Source: Roseibium porphyridii (GTDB taxonomy: Bacteria; Pseudomonadota; Alphaproteobacteria; Rhizobiales; Stappiaceae). Taken from it: a DNA stretch of 64,000 nt. The first letter of the stretch is position 1. Each line of letters opens with the position of its first letter. The notes under the pieces are model-generated. The model was given only the letters and a program-made list of their open reading frames with translations. It was not told where the DNA came from and did not search any database. The translations under genes were made by a program, and so were the position numbers. Of this stretch, positions 27,039-35,472 are shown piece after piece. The stretch covers positions 3,948,001 through 4,012,000 of the forward strand of contig NZ_CP120863.1 of NCBI RefSeq assembly GCF_026191725.2, given 5' to 3'.

Positions 27039-28001
27039 ATGTCTTCCAATTCTAAACATGCAAGCGGTTTTGCCGCGCAAATTAAACCTGCCTTTTTCGC
27101 CGGACCTGATCATTTGACTGTCCGTCAAAGTGACCAAGTCGCCTTGTTTCTCAGGCTCGGGCTTGGATCCGTTTTTGTTGTCGGTGGCTGGTGGAAACTT
27201 CAACGGGCGATCGACGCCAGCAGAGCGAGCGATCTCGTTGAAAAATATACCGCTTCAAACGGCTACATAAATGACTTTTTCCAGTCGTACCTGTTCAGTG
27301 GTAACTGGCTGTCCGCCTGGGGGTTCCTGACAGCACTCTCTGCCTTTGAACTCGTCGCGGGAGCAGCGCTTGTAGCCGGCTTTCTTGTCCGGCCCCTTGC
27401 TATTGTCTTTGGCCTGATGATGTGGTCGTTCGTTGCCGCCCTTCCCGTTGCAACAGTACCTGGTCAAGACACTTCGGCCAGCACCTTCTTTACCCCGGCG
27501 ATGATTGTCCAAATCCGTGACATCGGTCTGTCCGGAATGTGTTTCACACTTGCAGTTCTCGGGTCTGGCAGCTGGAGCCTCGATGAACGTTTGACCGGAC
27601 GGGGAGCCGGCGCACAAGAGGCCGACTGGTCGTCACTTGGCCTGCTGCTTCGTCTCTCGGTCGCCATAGCCTTTCTGGCAGGTGGATTTTTCTATGGCCT
27701 AGACCATGTCAAAAGCTGGTCCGGCATGCCCTTGCTGCTCATTCTTGTCGGTTTGATGCTTGCCTCAGGACACGGGGTTCGGATCGCGGCGACTGCAGCA
27801 TTTTTGATCCTCGTGGTTTATTGCGTCGGCAAGATCAGTTTCGACAAGACGCTTTGGGACAATTTGAACGCCATCAAACGTGAGTTTGCCTTTTTGGCGG
27901 CCTCTTTGGTCCTGATCCGCTACGCAGGTGGCGCAGGCTTCAGAGTTTCTGACTTGCTGTCAGCACCGCGAGAAGTGTTTTTCGGAAAACTGCGCAACTG
28001 A
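27039..28001 (+). CDS. DoxX-like integral membrane protein
   Basis: About 320 residues with roughly eight hydrophobic segments arranged as two similar halves: LFLRLGLGSVFVVGGWWKLQ at the start of the first and LLLRLSVAIAFLAGGFFYGL at the start of the second, both DoxX-like first helices. The large first half contains a Gly-rich GAALVAGFLVRPLAIVFGLM segment. The start at 27039 is favoured by GGAG nine bases upstream; the longer frame begins inside that site. DoxX proteins are linked to quinone- or thiol-dependent membrane redox functions; the internal duplication and the exported cysteine protein upstream are notable. Confidence 0.75.
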   Translation: MSSNSKHASGFAAQIKPAFFAGPDHLTVRQSDQVALFLRLGLGSVFVVGGWWKLQRAIDASRASDLVEKYTASNGYINDFFQSYLFSGNWLSAWGFLTALSAFELVAGAALVAGFLVRPLAIVFGLMMWSFVAALPVATVPGQDTSASTFFTPAMIVQIRDIGLSGMCFTLAVLGSGSWSLDERLTGRGAGAQEADWSSLGLLLRLSVAIAFLAGGFFYGLDHVKSWSGMPLLLILVGLMLASGHGVRIAATAAFLILVVYCVGKISFDKTLWDNLNAIKREFAFLAASLVLIRYAGGAGFRVSDLLSAPREVFFGKLRN

Positions 28002-28065
28002 TCATCAGCACACCGAGTGGTTTCAGGATGCTGAAAAGCTTGGGTTTCGCTTCAGAAACAGATGA

Positions 28066-28098
28066 TAAAAAAGGAGACGCCGTCAGTCGGCGTCTCCT
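28066..28098 (-). terminator. Rho-independent terminator of the nadM-nadV operon
   Basis: AGGAGACGCCG / CGGCGTCTCCT (28072-28082 and 28088-28098), a perfect 11-bp stem with loop TCAGT, followed on the minus strand by a T-run (A-run at 28066-28072 on the plus strand). It lies about 70 bases past the nadV stop. Confidence 0.9.
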
Positions 28099-28168
28099 CA
28101 GATTTGATGCAGACTCCCAGGTTGCACGGCCGAACGAGAACTCAGTTCGAGACATCGGCTCGTTTCGG

Positions 28169-29578
28169 CTATCCTGAGGACAGACTTTGTTTCAGACCGT
28201 CATTCGCGCGTGCACGCACGTCATCAAAACTTGACGATTCATGCAGCTTCCCGTCCCGGTAGACCACTTTCAACTGGTCATCCGCCGGGTCCACTTCGTC
28301 AAATTTTCTGGCAACGAGCTGACCGTTTTGGAAGACTACCGCTTGGCGCCCGGCCTTGGAGGCCTTGTTCGGATCGGAAACCGGCATCTTGAAAACGTCC
28401 TTCCATTGGCCGTCCTCAGTTTTCATCGCATTTGCTTTCATGGCAAAACGCATCGTGTCCCGATTGACGTGCTGCAGCAGTCCGCCGCCCATGCCAAAGG
28501 CGATGTTGTCGAGAGACCAGCGTTTACGGACCATTTCGGCGACAAGCTGTTCGATCGTCGCCAGTGTCATTCCATCACCCTGAATGACCCTGACAGCAGG
28601 ATTGAGCAACCGTGCTCCCTTGGCGTTTTCCGTACCGCCGTAGCTTTGCCAAAGCGTCTCAAGAACCTTCAGGGGTGTTTCAACAGGACTGCCGGAATCC
28701 GGCCTGATGACAACCGTTGCACCAGATGCCAGTACCTGATCCTTCAGGGTACCGCACCAAATATTCCTTACGGCGTTGTGGATGTCATAACTGTCAGAGA
28801 CAACCGCGACCAACTTGTCCTTTCGCGCAAACTGATCGAGCACGTTGGCGTAAGCAGCCGTCTCCCGCTCAGGGCCCCAGCTTGTCATTGTCGAGTGCTC
28901 GGCAGCTGGAATGGAAAAGCCGGCAACCTCTGCATCATAGTATTCCGAGGCAGCCTCCAGGGCTTCCATCGTGTCGGTGCCGGCAAAATTCACAAGATGT
29001 GCCATCCCTCCAAGAGCGGCACTTTCGGACGACGAAACACCGCGAGCGCCAAAATCGTGCAACTTGAATGGAATTTGCTGGTCCGGTTCTTCGGATGTCG
29101 CCAGCAATCCGCGATAGATGACCTGTTTGCATTTGAAGGACATTGTAGCGACCGTTGAGGGATACCAGACTGCGCGGAGCAGCGCGGTTTCGACCCACGT
29201 GGTCAACCAGGGCATGCGGTCATCGGTGTTTTCCAACTGGACCAGCGGCACACCACTTGGCACCAGAGAACCTTCAGGCAGTGCCTTGATTTCCAATGGC
29301 AGCAGGCCAGCGTGATCGTCAACGATCTGCTGCCAGCCTTCCCGGTTGAACGGGACGCCGTGTGCCGAACAGATTTGAGCAGCCCGCTCAATGTCCTTGT
29401 CCGATATCGGTCGTTGAAGCGCCTTCCTCAAATAGGCCTGTAGGCCGAAGAACAACACATCATCCGAAAATGGATTGGTGCGCGCCTCGACATAGGCCGA
29501 GATCTGACGTGCTTCAGGCGGATACTGTCTGAAGTGAGATTGCTTGTAGCTGTCGGTTGCCAACAGTGGATTTGTCAT
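28169..29578 (-). CDS. nadV: Nicotinamide phosphoribosyltransferase
   Basis: Makes nicotinamide mononucleotide from nicotinamide and phosphoribosyl pyrophosphate, the first step of direct nicotinamide salvage. The 469-residue protein matches NAMPT/NadV from end to end: TDSYKQSHFRQYPPEARQIS at the start, KLHDFGARGVSSSESAALGG, AAEHSTMTSWG, VSDSYDIHNAVRNIWCG and VIRPDSGSPVETPLKVL. The ATG at 29578 has GAGGAG six bases upstream. It follows nadM by 70 bases in the same direction and ends before a strong terminator. This route avoids deamidation of nicotinamide and is the less common one in bacteria. Confidence 0.95.
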   Translation of the reverse strand: MTNPLLATDSYKQSHFRQYPPEARQISAYVEARTNPFSDDVLFFGLQAYLRKALQRPISDKDIERAAQICSAHGVPFNREGWQQIVDDHAGLLPLEIKALPEGSLVPSGVPLVQLENTDDRMPWLTTWVETALLRAVWYPSTVATMSFKCKQVIYRGLLATSEEPDQQIPFKLHDFGARGVSSSESAALGGMAHLVNFAGTDTMEALEAASEYYDAEVAGFSIPAAEHSTMTSWGPERETAAYANVLDQFARKDKLVAVVSDSYDIHNAVRNIWCGTLKDQVLASGATVVIRPDSGSPVETPLKVLETLWQSYGGTENAKGARLLNPAVRVIQGDGMTLATIEQLVAEMVRKRWSLDNIAFGMGGGLLQHVNRDTMRFAMKANAMKTEDGQWKDVFKMPVSDPNKASKAGRQAVVFQNGQLVARKFDEVDPADDQLKVVYRDGKLHESSSFDDVRARANDGLKQSLSSG

Positions 29579-29648
29579 TGTGAACTCCTCACGCGACAAG
29601 GTGAACGTGCCAGAGGGGCTCCCCCTCAGGCTTGTGAACGGTCTCGCG

Positions 29649-30713
29649 TCACAGATCTGCCATCAGATCGATGATGGACCAGTGATCTTCGAAGAACTGC
29701 TCGGGTTTCAGATCCCCCAGGCGATGCCAATTCGCCGTTCTGGCGTCATCTCCGCCCGTGACCGAGAACAGCTCACGCCGCTCGGGCAGCCTGAATAGAT
29801 AGGCATGGGTGATGATGCGGCCACGCAAAGATCTTTCGGGATGGTCGAATACCCGCGTTTTCGCACCATCGATGAAAGAGGCCAGCATCGCGGGTGGTAT
29901 CTCGCCCTTGTGGTCGCTGATCCTGGTTTCTTCCTTCAGCTCCCGAATAGCCGCGTCGCGAATGCTTTCTCGCGGATCGAGAAAACCTCCAGGCAAAGCC
30001 AGCAGCCCCTTGCCAGGCGCTTCACCACGCTCCACCAGCAGAATATTGCCAGACTGTATGACCACAGCATCGACGGTCACAAAGGGACCTCGTCCCCACT
30101 CGTCCGGGTAGGCATCCAGAAATTCGGCTTCTTCCAGCAGTTCTCGGAAAGGATCTGACAGAGCAAAGGCTTTCAGCCATTCCGCTACTTCCTCCGACAG
30201 GACAGATTGCGAAATCACGGGAATGCGCTGGAAGAGCTGTTTCCTGACAACTGTTGAGGAAAACGTGCCGTATTGGCTCGCAAGCTGAACATTGCCCCAC
30301 TCGGGAAACAGTTTCAGATAGTAGCTGCTCCGATCCTTGCCATAGCCGGCCAAGGCGATCCGGAGGTCCTGCAATCCATGCAAAACGACCCCGCCCTTGT
30401 TGTAGTGCTCAAGAACGGTTTCGTTAACAACGCGTTGCACCTCCGTGCACCACGCTGTGTCGGAATAGGGATGATCCTGAACAGGTTTCAGGACAAGTCG
30501 CCCGGTCGTCAATTCGTGTTTGAAGACCTTTGCGAACATGTCTTCGCGCTCGGAATACGTGAACGGATTGCGGGGGGTGCGTGCCTGTCGTGCGGAGCCG
30601 ATCAGCACGATCAAGGTATCGACCTTTTCAAGCGCCGAGCGGATCACAGCCTCATGGCCGATATGCAGCGGCTGAAAACGGCCGATAAATACACCGTAGT
30701 CAAATTTGGACAT
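29649..30713 (-). CDS. nadM: Bifunctional NMN adenylyltransferase / Nudix hydrolase
   Basis: N-terminal NadM-type nucleotidylyltransferase (residues 1-180: GVFIGRFQPLHIGHEAVIRS, and NPFTYSEREDMF), which makes NAD from NMN and ATP. C-terminal Nudix hydrolase from about 200, with the box GGFLDPRESIRDAAIRELKEET; the conserved Gly after the last Glu pair is Arg here, while the metal-binding Glu residues remain. Such fusions are known in cyanobacteria and Francisella, where the Nudix part acts on ADP-ribose or is inactive. Start is the ATG at 30713. Promoter and leader are unusual (see the entries at 30712 and 30766). It is the first gene of the operon with nadV. Confidence 0.95.
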   Translation of the reverse strand: MSKFDYGVFIGRFQPLHIGHEAVIRSALEKVDTLIVLIGSARQARTPRNPFTYSEREDMFAKVFKHELTTGRLVLKPVQDHPYSDTAWCTEVQRVVNETVLEHYNKGGVVLHGLQDLRIALAGYGKDRSSYYLKLFPEWGNVQLASQYGTFSSTVVRKQLFQRIPVISQSVLSEEVAEWLKAFALSDPFRELLEEAEFLDAYPDEWGRGPFVTVDAVVIQSGNILLVERGEAPGKGLLALPGGFLDPRESIRDAAIRELKEETRISDHKGEIPPAMLASFIDGAKTRVFDHPERSLRGRIITHAYLFRLPERRELFSVTGGDDARTANWHRLGDLKPEQFFEDHWSIIDLMADL

Positions 30714-30761
30714 TCGAGTCTCCCTCGAATTGATGGATGGTCAGTCGAACTCCTCGACTGA
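30712..30761 (-). promoter_or_regulatory. Two tandem GGA-loop hairpins in the nadM leader
   Basis: Read on the minus strand, hairpin 1 is TCAGTCGA-GGAGT-TCGACTGA (30761-30741, perfect 8-bp stem) and hairpin 2 is ATTCGAG-GGAGA-CTCGAAT (30730-30712, perfect 7-bp stem). Both present GGAG in a five-base loop. Hairpin 2 holds the only good ribosome binding site in its loop and two bases of the ATG in its stem. The same palindromes could also act as DNA operators. GGA-in-loop pairs are the layout of CsrA-type targets; whether this organism has CsrA is unknown. Confidence 0.6.
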
Positions 30762-30765
30762 TCCG

Positions 30766-30794
30766 ATAGTAATACTCATTTTGAGTATATTCAA
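30766..30794 (-). promoter_or_regulatory. nadM promoter whose 17-bp spacer is a palindrome
   Basis: On the minus strand TTGAAT (30794-30789) and TACTAT (30771-30766) are spaced by exactly 17 bases. Those 17 bases are a palindrome, ATACTCA-AAA-TGAGTAT (arms 30772-30778 and 30782-30788). A repressor bound there would sit between the -35 and -10 elements. The NAD-salvage genes downstream suggest an NAD-metabolism regulator; I do not name one. Confidence 0.65.
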
Positions 30795-30880
30795 GATGCA
30801 ATAAGAATTTTTGGGTAGATTGTCAAAGGAGAGAGAGTTTCAGGCCCAGCTCCAGCGCAACTCGCGAATTGAGCTCCGAC

Positions 30881-31921
30881 TCAGGTCCAGCTCAAGACGA
30901 CCTTCCCGGCCTCCCCCGATTTCATTGCCGCAAAGCCTTGCTGAAACTCATCAACCGTGAACCGGTGAGTGATGACATTCCTGACGTCGAGACCGTTTTG
31001 AAGCATGGCAATCATCTTATACCAGGTCTCGAAAATCTCGCGGCCATAGACACCCTTGATCGTGATCGCCTTGAAGACAATGCGAGACCAGTCCACTGGA
31101 GACTTTCCCGGCGGTATTCCCAGAAGCGCAATGCGCCCGCCCATCACAAGGTTTTCTACCATCTGGTCGAGGGCTATCTGGTTGCCGGACATTTCCAGAC
31201 CGACATCGAAGCCCTCTTTCATACCGAGTTTATGTTCGATGCCCTTGAGATCTTCCTCGGCAACATTCACCGGAACCACGTCGGCTACCCGTGTCGCGAG
31301 GTCCAGGCGCGCCTGATTGATGTCCGTGATCACCACATTGCGGGCACCGACATGGCGCGCAACGGCGGCAGCCATGATGCCAATGGGTCCTGCGCCCGTG
31401 ATAAGCACGTCTTCGCCGACAAGGTCGAAACTCAGCGCCGTATGCACGGCATTGCCAAGCGGGTCTAAGATAGCGCCAATTTCATCGTCTATCTCGTCAG
31501 GAAGAGGCACCACATTGAAAGCCGGCAGACGCAGGTATTCCGCAAAGGCACCCTGTTCGTTGACCCCTATGCCACGGGTTTCGGGATCAAGGTGAAACTT
31601 GCCAGCCCGCGATTGCCGAGAGTGTTTGCCGATCAAGTGTCCCTCACCTGAACAGCGTTGGCCAATTTCAAGATCCGTTACAGCGCTGCCGATCTCGACG
31701 ATTTCGCCGGCAAATTCGTGTCCGGTGATCAGCGGCACGGGAACAGTCTTAGATGCCCAGTCATCCCAATTCCAGATATGGATATCCGTTCCGCAAATGC
31801 CTGTCTTGTTAATGCGGATCAGAACATCATCAGGGCCGATTTCGGGAACGGGTGCTCGGGTCATCCAGAGCCCTTCCCTCTGCTCGGCCTTGCACAACGC
31901 CTTCATCTGATTGCTGTTCAT
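30881..31921 (-). CDS. tdh: L-threonine 3-dehydrogenase lacking the structural-zinc cysteines
   Basis: Oxidises L-threonine to 2-amino-3-ketobutyrate with NAD, feeding Kbl. The 346-residue medium-chain dehydrogenase has the catalytic zinc site (Cys43 in GICGTDIH, His68-Glu69 in ITGHEFAGE), the SGEGHL segment typical of Tdh, and the Rossmann motif [13 protein letters not shown]. In E. coli Tdh the lobe after SGEGH carries four zinc-binding cysteines; here the same stretch ([16 protein letters not shown]) has none. The kbl stop and tdh start share ATGA, so the genes are translationally coupled. An internal ATG five codons later is a possible start. Confidence 0.93.
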   Translation of the reverse strand: MNSNQMKALCKAEQREGLWMTRAPVPEIGPDDVLIRINKTGICGTDIHIWNWDDWASKTVPVPLITGHEFAGEIVEIGSAVTDLEIGQRCSGEGHLIGKHSRQSRAGKFHLDPETRGIGVNEQGAFAEYLRLPAFNVVPLPDEIDDEIGAILDPLGNAVHTALSFDLVGEDVLITGAGPIGIMAAAVARHVGARNVVITDINQARLDLATRVADVVPVNVAEEDLKGIEHKLGMKEGFDVGLEMSGNQIALDQMVENLVMGGRIALLGIPPGKSPVDWSRIVFKAITIKGVYGREIFETWYKMIAMLQNGLDVRNVITHRFTVDEFQQGFAAMKSGEAGKVVLSWT

Positions 31922-33105
31922 GACAAAACCCCTGTTGCCTTGCCAGCCTTGGCAAAGGCCTCCAGCGCCCGATCAAGGTCGGAGCGGGACAAAGCGGCAT
32001 TCATCTGGGTTCTGATGCGCGCTTGTCCCCGTGGAACGACCGGAAAGAAGAAACCGGAAACAAAAACTCCCTCTTCAAAGAGTTCTGCGGCCATAGCCTG
32101 AGCAAGCTTCGCGTCACCCAGCATGACCGGCACAATTGGATGCTCGCCCGGGAGCAGCCTGAAGCCGAGACCTTCAAGGCCCGCTCGCCAATAGCTGGTA
32201 TTGTCAAAAAGAGCCTGGCGCAGATCATCCCCTTCTTCGACAAGGCGGATGGCTTCCAGTCCGCTCATTACGACCGCCGGCAGCAATGAGTTGGAAAACA
32301 GGTAAGGCCGCGCCCGCTGACGCAGCAAGTCAATAACGGGCTGCGGTCCGGCAATATATCCGCCAATGCCACCGCCCAGCGCTTTTCCTAGCGTTCCGGT
32401 CAGAATGTCGACATCCACGCCGAAATGAGCTGGGGTGCCCTCGCCCTTTGGACCCATGAAACCAGTTGCATGGCAATCGTCCACCATGACGACAGCGCCA
32501 TATTTTTTCGCCAAAGCAGTGATTTCGGGAAGCTTGGCCAGATAGCCATCCATAGAGAAGACACCGTCAGTGGCGACCATGAGGTGCCGCGCGCCACCCT
32601 CGCGAGCTTCCTGAAGCTTCGCTTCCAGATCCGCCATATCGGAATTTGCATAACGGAAGCGACTGGCCTTGCAAAGGCGGATGCCGTCAATGATCGACGC
32701 ATGATTTAGCGCGTCCGATATAATCGCATCCTCAGGCCCGAGAAGAGGCTCAAACAAGCCGCCATTCGCGTCAAAACAGGCTGCGAACAAGATGGCGTCA
32801 TCTTTACCCAAAAACCCGGCCAGGCGCTGTTCGAGTTGACGGTGGATGTCCTGAGTTCCGCAAATGAAGCGCACCGATGCCATGCCATACCCCTTGGGTT
32901 CCAGCGCTTTTCTGGCAGCTTCTTCGAGTGCTGGATGGTCAGCCAGGCCAAGATAGTTGTTGGCGCACAGGTTGATCACATCGCGACCGCCAACCGTTAT
33001 CAAACCGCCCTGCGGCGACGTGATCTGGCGCTCGCGCTTATAAAACCCTTCTGCTTCAATTTCTTTCAAGGTCTCACGGATATGTAACAGGAAGGCCTCG
33101 GACAC
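31918..33105 (-). CDS. kbl: Glycine C-acetyltransferase (2-amino-3-ketobutyrate CoA ligase)
   Basis: PLP enzyme splitting 2-amino-3-ketobutyrate with CoA to glycine and acetyl-CoA. The 395-residue protein matches the family throughout: [55 protein letters not shown] and the PLP lysine in [17 protein letters not shown] chose the GTG at 33105 because GGAG lies nine bases upstream; the ATG ten codons earlier has nothing comparable. Coupled to tdh by an ATGA overlap. Confidence 0.96.
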   Translation of the reverse strand: MSEAFLLHIRETLKEIEAEGFYKRERQITSPQGGLITVGGRDVINLCANNYLGLADHPALEEAARKALEPKGYGMASVRFICGTQDIHRQLEQRLAGFLGKDDAILFAACFDANGGLFEPLLGPEDAIISDALNHASIIDGIRLCKASRFRYANSDMADLEAKLQEAREGGARHLMVATDGVFSMDGYLAKLPEITALAKKYGAVVMVDDCHATGFMGPKGEGTPAHFGVDVDILTGTLGKALGGGIGGYIAGPQPVIDLLRQRARPYLFSNSLLPAVVMSGLEAIRLVEEGDDLRQALFDNTSYWRAGLEGLGFRLLPGEHPIVPVMLGDAKLAQAMAAELFEEGVFVSGFFFPVVPRGQARIRTQMNAALSRSDLDRALEAFAKAGKATGVLS

Positions 33106-33218
33106 GGCATTTCTCCGGCAAAATGGATATTTCATCCACTATGCCGGATTTTTATTCGAAATAGAAGAGGCTGCCTCCGATATCACGGAAATTTTGACGT
33201 TCGTACGAGTATTCCAAC

Positions 33219-33845
33219 TCACCGGGGCGTGCTTACGCTGGCCATTCGAATGCCTGCGTAAATCAACGCACCTCCAGTACATTTGTTGAAAAGAGAGACA
33301 ATCCAGTTTTGAACACCGCCCCTTGTCAGCCTGTCTCCGAGGAAGGCGTAAGCGGTGTAGGATGTCAGGTCGATAAGGAAGGTCATACTACCCATGATCA
33401 GGATTTGGGGCAGAAGAGGCTGATCGACGTTAAGAAACTGGGGCAGTATCGCTGCGAAATACAAGAGCGCTTTCGGATTGGCGAACTCGATGACAAAGCC
33501 TTTTGCAAACAAGCTCTTCAAACTCGACATTTGTCCGTCGCGCTTTACGCTCAGAGCACCAGAAGGAGCCAGAAGCGACGTCAGTCCGAGCCATACCAGA
33601 TAAGTAACCCCAGCCCATTTGATAATTGAAAACACAAGGTTGGATGCGACGAGCAAGGATGCGATCCCGGTCGCCGAAAGTACGAAGTAAAGTGCATTGG
33701 CAAAGGCGATCCCGAAAACACCTGCAAGCGCCCTTTTGCCGCCGTTTGCCGCGCCTTGCGAGGCAACGGCTATCGCTGCAGCACCTGGTGTGAAAACGAC
33801 CACGACCGTGGTGATGAAAAAAACCAAAAAGACATCGAATTGCAT
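33219..33845 (-). CDS. LysE/RhtB-family amino acid exporter
   Basis: A 208-residue membrane protein with six hydrophobic segments. The N-terminal VVFTPGAAAIAVASQGAANG is the LysE/RhtB signature (proline-glycine in helix 1). GGAG lies eight bases upstream of the ATG at 33845. It follows the RidA gene by 42 bases in the same direction, with an Lrp-type regulator divergent from both, so export of an amino acid or intermediate under Lrp control is a fair inference. The exact substrate cannot be read. Confidence 0.88.
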   Translation of the reverse strand: MQFDVFLVFFITTVVVVFTPGAAAIAVASQGAANGGKRALAGVFGIAFANALYFVLSATGIASLLVASNLVFSIIKWAGVTYLVWLGLTSLLAPSGALSVKRDGQMSSLKSLFAKGFVIEFANPKALLYFAAILPQFLNVDQPLLPQILIMGSMTFLIDLTSYTAYAFLGDRLTRGGVQNWIVSLFNKCTGGALIYAGIRMASVSTPR

Positions 33846-33887
33846 TTCGGTCTCCGATTTCTGCAATGGAATGCGTGTTGAATGCCG

Positions 33888-34274
33888 TCAGGCAGCTGCC
33901 ACGATTTCGATCTCAACCAACCATTCAGGTGTGAGGGTCTTCACAACGATGGCAGTTGTCGGCACACGCCGATCTCCGAGGGCCTTGAGCCTCGCGTTCT
34001 GGTTCTTTTCTGCAAAGTCGACGCTTGTCAGATAGCTCGTGACGCGCACGATATTGTCGCTTGTCATGTCGGCAGTGTTCAGGATGTGCCGAAGATTGTT
34101 CCAGATCAGCTCAAGCTGCTCGTCCAGTCCCTCAGGAGCGTGGCCGGAAGTGTCGAGCCCCATCGTGCCGCTGACAAATAGCAGACGGCCTGTTTGCTGA
34201 ACTTCCAGCGCATGAATGTAGTCTGGCGTTGCCGGATAAACTCCGGTTGCCGGATTGATCATTCGCTCATGCAT
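33888..34274 (-). CDS. RidA-family (YjgF/YER057c/UK114) protein
   Basis: A 128-residue small protein of the RidA family, whose members deaminate reactive enamine/imine intermediates from PLP enzymes or degrade related compounds. Family segments VSGTMGLDTSG (GxxG loop), WNNLRHILNTADMTSDNIVRV and VPTTAIVVKTL are present. The family's substrate-guanidinium arginine (usually in an R-x-A/C context before the last strand) is not obvious here, so a non-archetypal subgroup is likely. The ATG at 34274 has AAGGAGAG upstream; the longer frame is an artefact. Confidence 0.85.
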   Translation of the reverse strand: MHERMINPATGVYPATPDYIHALEVQQTGRLLFVSGTMGLDTSGHAPEGLDEQLELIWNNLRHILNTADMTSDNIVRVTSYLTSVDFAEKNQNARLKALGDRRVPTTAIVVKTLTPEWLVEIEIVAAA

Positions 34275-34342
34275 GGCAAACTCTCCTTGCCGAACTTCTT
34301 CTTCCATGAGAGCATGATGCTGAATATTCTTTTGATCAATCC

Positions 34343-34885
34343 ATGAAGAGCCGAATGATATCAAATAGAGAAGACATTCAGAAAAACAGGCTGCCGAAGA
34401 AGCCATTGGACGCCTTCGACCGAAAGATATTAGGCAAACTGGTCGGCAACGCGCGCCAGACCTATGCTGAAATCGGTAGTGAAGTCGGCTTGTCGGCACC
34501 AGCGGTGCATGAACGTGTCAAACGCATGACCGCCTCGGGGATCATCAAAGGCACAAACGCCGATATTGACGCTATGGCCGTCGGCAAGCCTTTCCTGGCC
34601 TTCGTTCATGTTGATGCAAGCGGCTGGGGCAAAAGCGAGCGAATGATGCGCCTCAGGGACTTTCCAGAAGTGGAAGAGCTCCATTCCGTCACAGGCGACA
34701 CCTGCGTGATCTTAAAGGTCAGGACGGCCAACGCGGACGCAATGGAAAACTTCCTGGCCCAGGTCTATGCCCTCCCCGGCGTCAGGGCGACGCGAAGCTA
34801 CGTTGTGTTGACGACATATCTGGACCGTCCTGTTCAGGCCGAAGTGACCGAAGAATGGCCAGACGTCCCGATGCCAAAGGAGTAG
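34343..34885 (+). CDS. Lrp/AsnC-family transcriptional regulator
   Basis: A 180-residue regulator: N-terminal helix-turn-helix (FDRKILGKLVGNARQTYAEI, then GSEVGLSAPAVHERVKRM) and C-terminal RAM/effector domain (ELHSVTGDTCVILKVRT, FLAQVYALPGVRATRSYVV). It is divergent from the RidA-LysE pair over a 68-base gap that contains two adjacent palindromes, GAATATTC and TTGATCAA, which are candidate binding sites. The start could be at 34343 or at an internal ATG four codons later. Likely controls RidA-LysE in response to an amino acid. Confidence 0.88.
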   Translation: MKSRMISNREDIQKNRLPKKPLDAFDRKILGKLVGNARQTYAEIGSEVGLSAPAVHERVKRMTASGIIKGTNADIDAMAVGKPFLAFVHVDASGWGKSERMMRLRDFPEVEELHSVTGDTCVILKVRTANADAMENFLAQVYALPGVRATRSYVVLTTYLDRPVQAEVTEEWPDVPMPKE

Positions 34886-34988
34886 GCGCGCAAAATATGT
34901 GTATGTCTGGAATGATGGATTATGCTGACGGGGCTTCCATTGCGGACTAACACCGTGCTCATTTCCGATAGGGGCGCTTCGTATCGTC

Positions 34989-35435
34989 ATGCATTTGCCG
35001 AGGTTAAGCCATGTGAACATCGTCGCGCGAGATGCTGATGCATTGGCGGCGTTTTATGTGGAAGCGTTTGGCTTGGTCTTTCTGAGACCTCCTCGTCTGC
35101 TCTCGGGTGAAAGAGTTTCAAAAGGCAATGGTCTTCCCTCGTCCGAAATAAGATCCATCTGGCTGCAGTTTCCCGGCGACGATGGACCGTTCTTGGAAAT
35201 TCATGAATACAGCAATGGCCTAGAGCGGCAGGTCCCAAGAGTGAATGAACCCGGACTTGGGCACCTCGCCTTTAAAATAGCTGATATCCATTCGGCGATG
35301 GACACAATTATCCGGGCTGGCGGCACGCGCCTTGGCGAAGTGACGAATTTCGGATCAACTGAAGAACCAATTCTCTTGGTCTATATGCGCGATCTGGAAG
35401 GCAACATATTGGAGCTTGAGCAGCGCCGTCCGTGA
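34989..35435 (+). CDS. VOC-superfamily (glyoxalase-like) protein
   Basis: A 148-residue single-domain protein of the vicinal oxygen chelate fold. The first half begins LSHVNIVARDADALAAFYVE, with the metal-site His; the second half has PGLGHLAFKIADIHSAMDTI (second metal His) and ends MRDLEGNILELEQ, with the third metal ligand Glu. The intact ligand set suggests a metal enzyme, possibly a dioxygenase or lyase, but the substrate is unknown. It is a single gene between the Lrp regulator and a convergent HTH-cupin regulator. Confidence 0.85.
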   Translation: MHLPRLSHVNIVARDADALAAFYVEAFGLVFLRPPRLLSGERVSKGNGLPSSEIRSIWLQFPGDDGPFLEIHEYSNGLERQVPRVNEPGLGHLAFKIADIHSAMDTIIRAGGTRLGEVTNFGSTEEPILLVYMRDLEGNILELEQRRP

Positions 35436-35472
35436 CAGGTCGACACGCGTTATCGCTGCTGATCGTCAAACC

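Noticed and set aside
28241..29158. 305-codon plus-strand frame antisense to nadV
   Set aside because: Wholly inside a confidently assigned gene and composed of atypical residues; a shadow frame of a GC-rich coding sequence.
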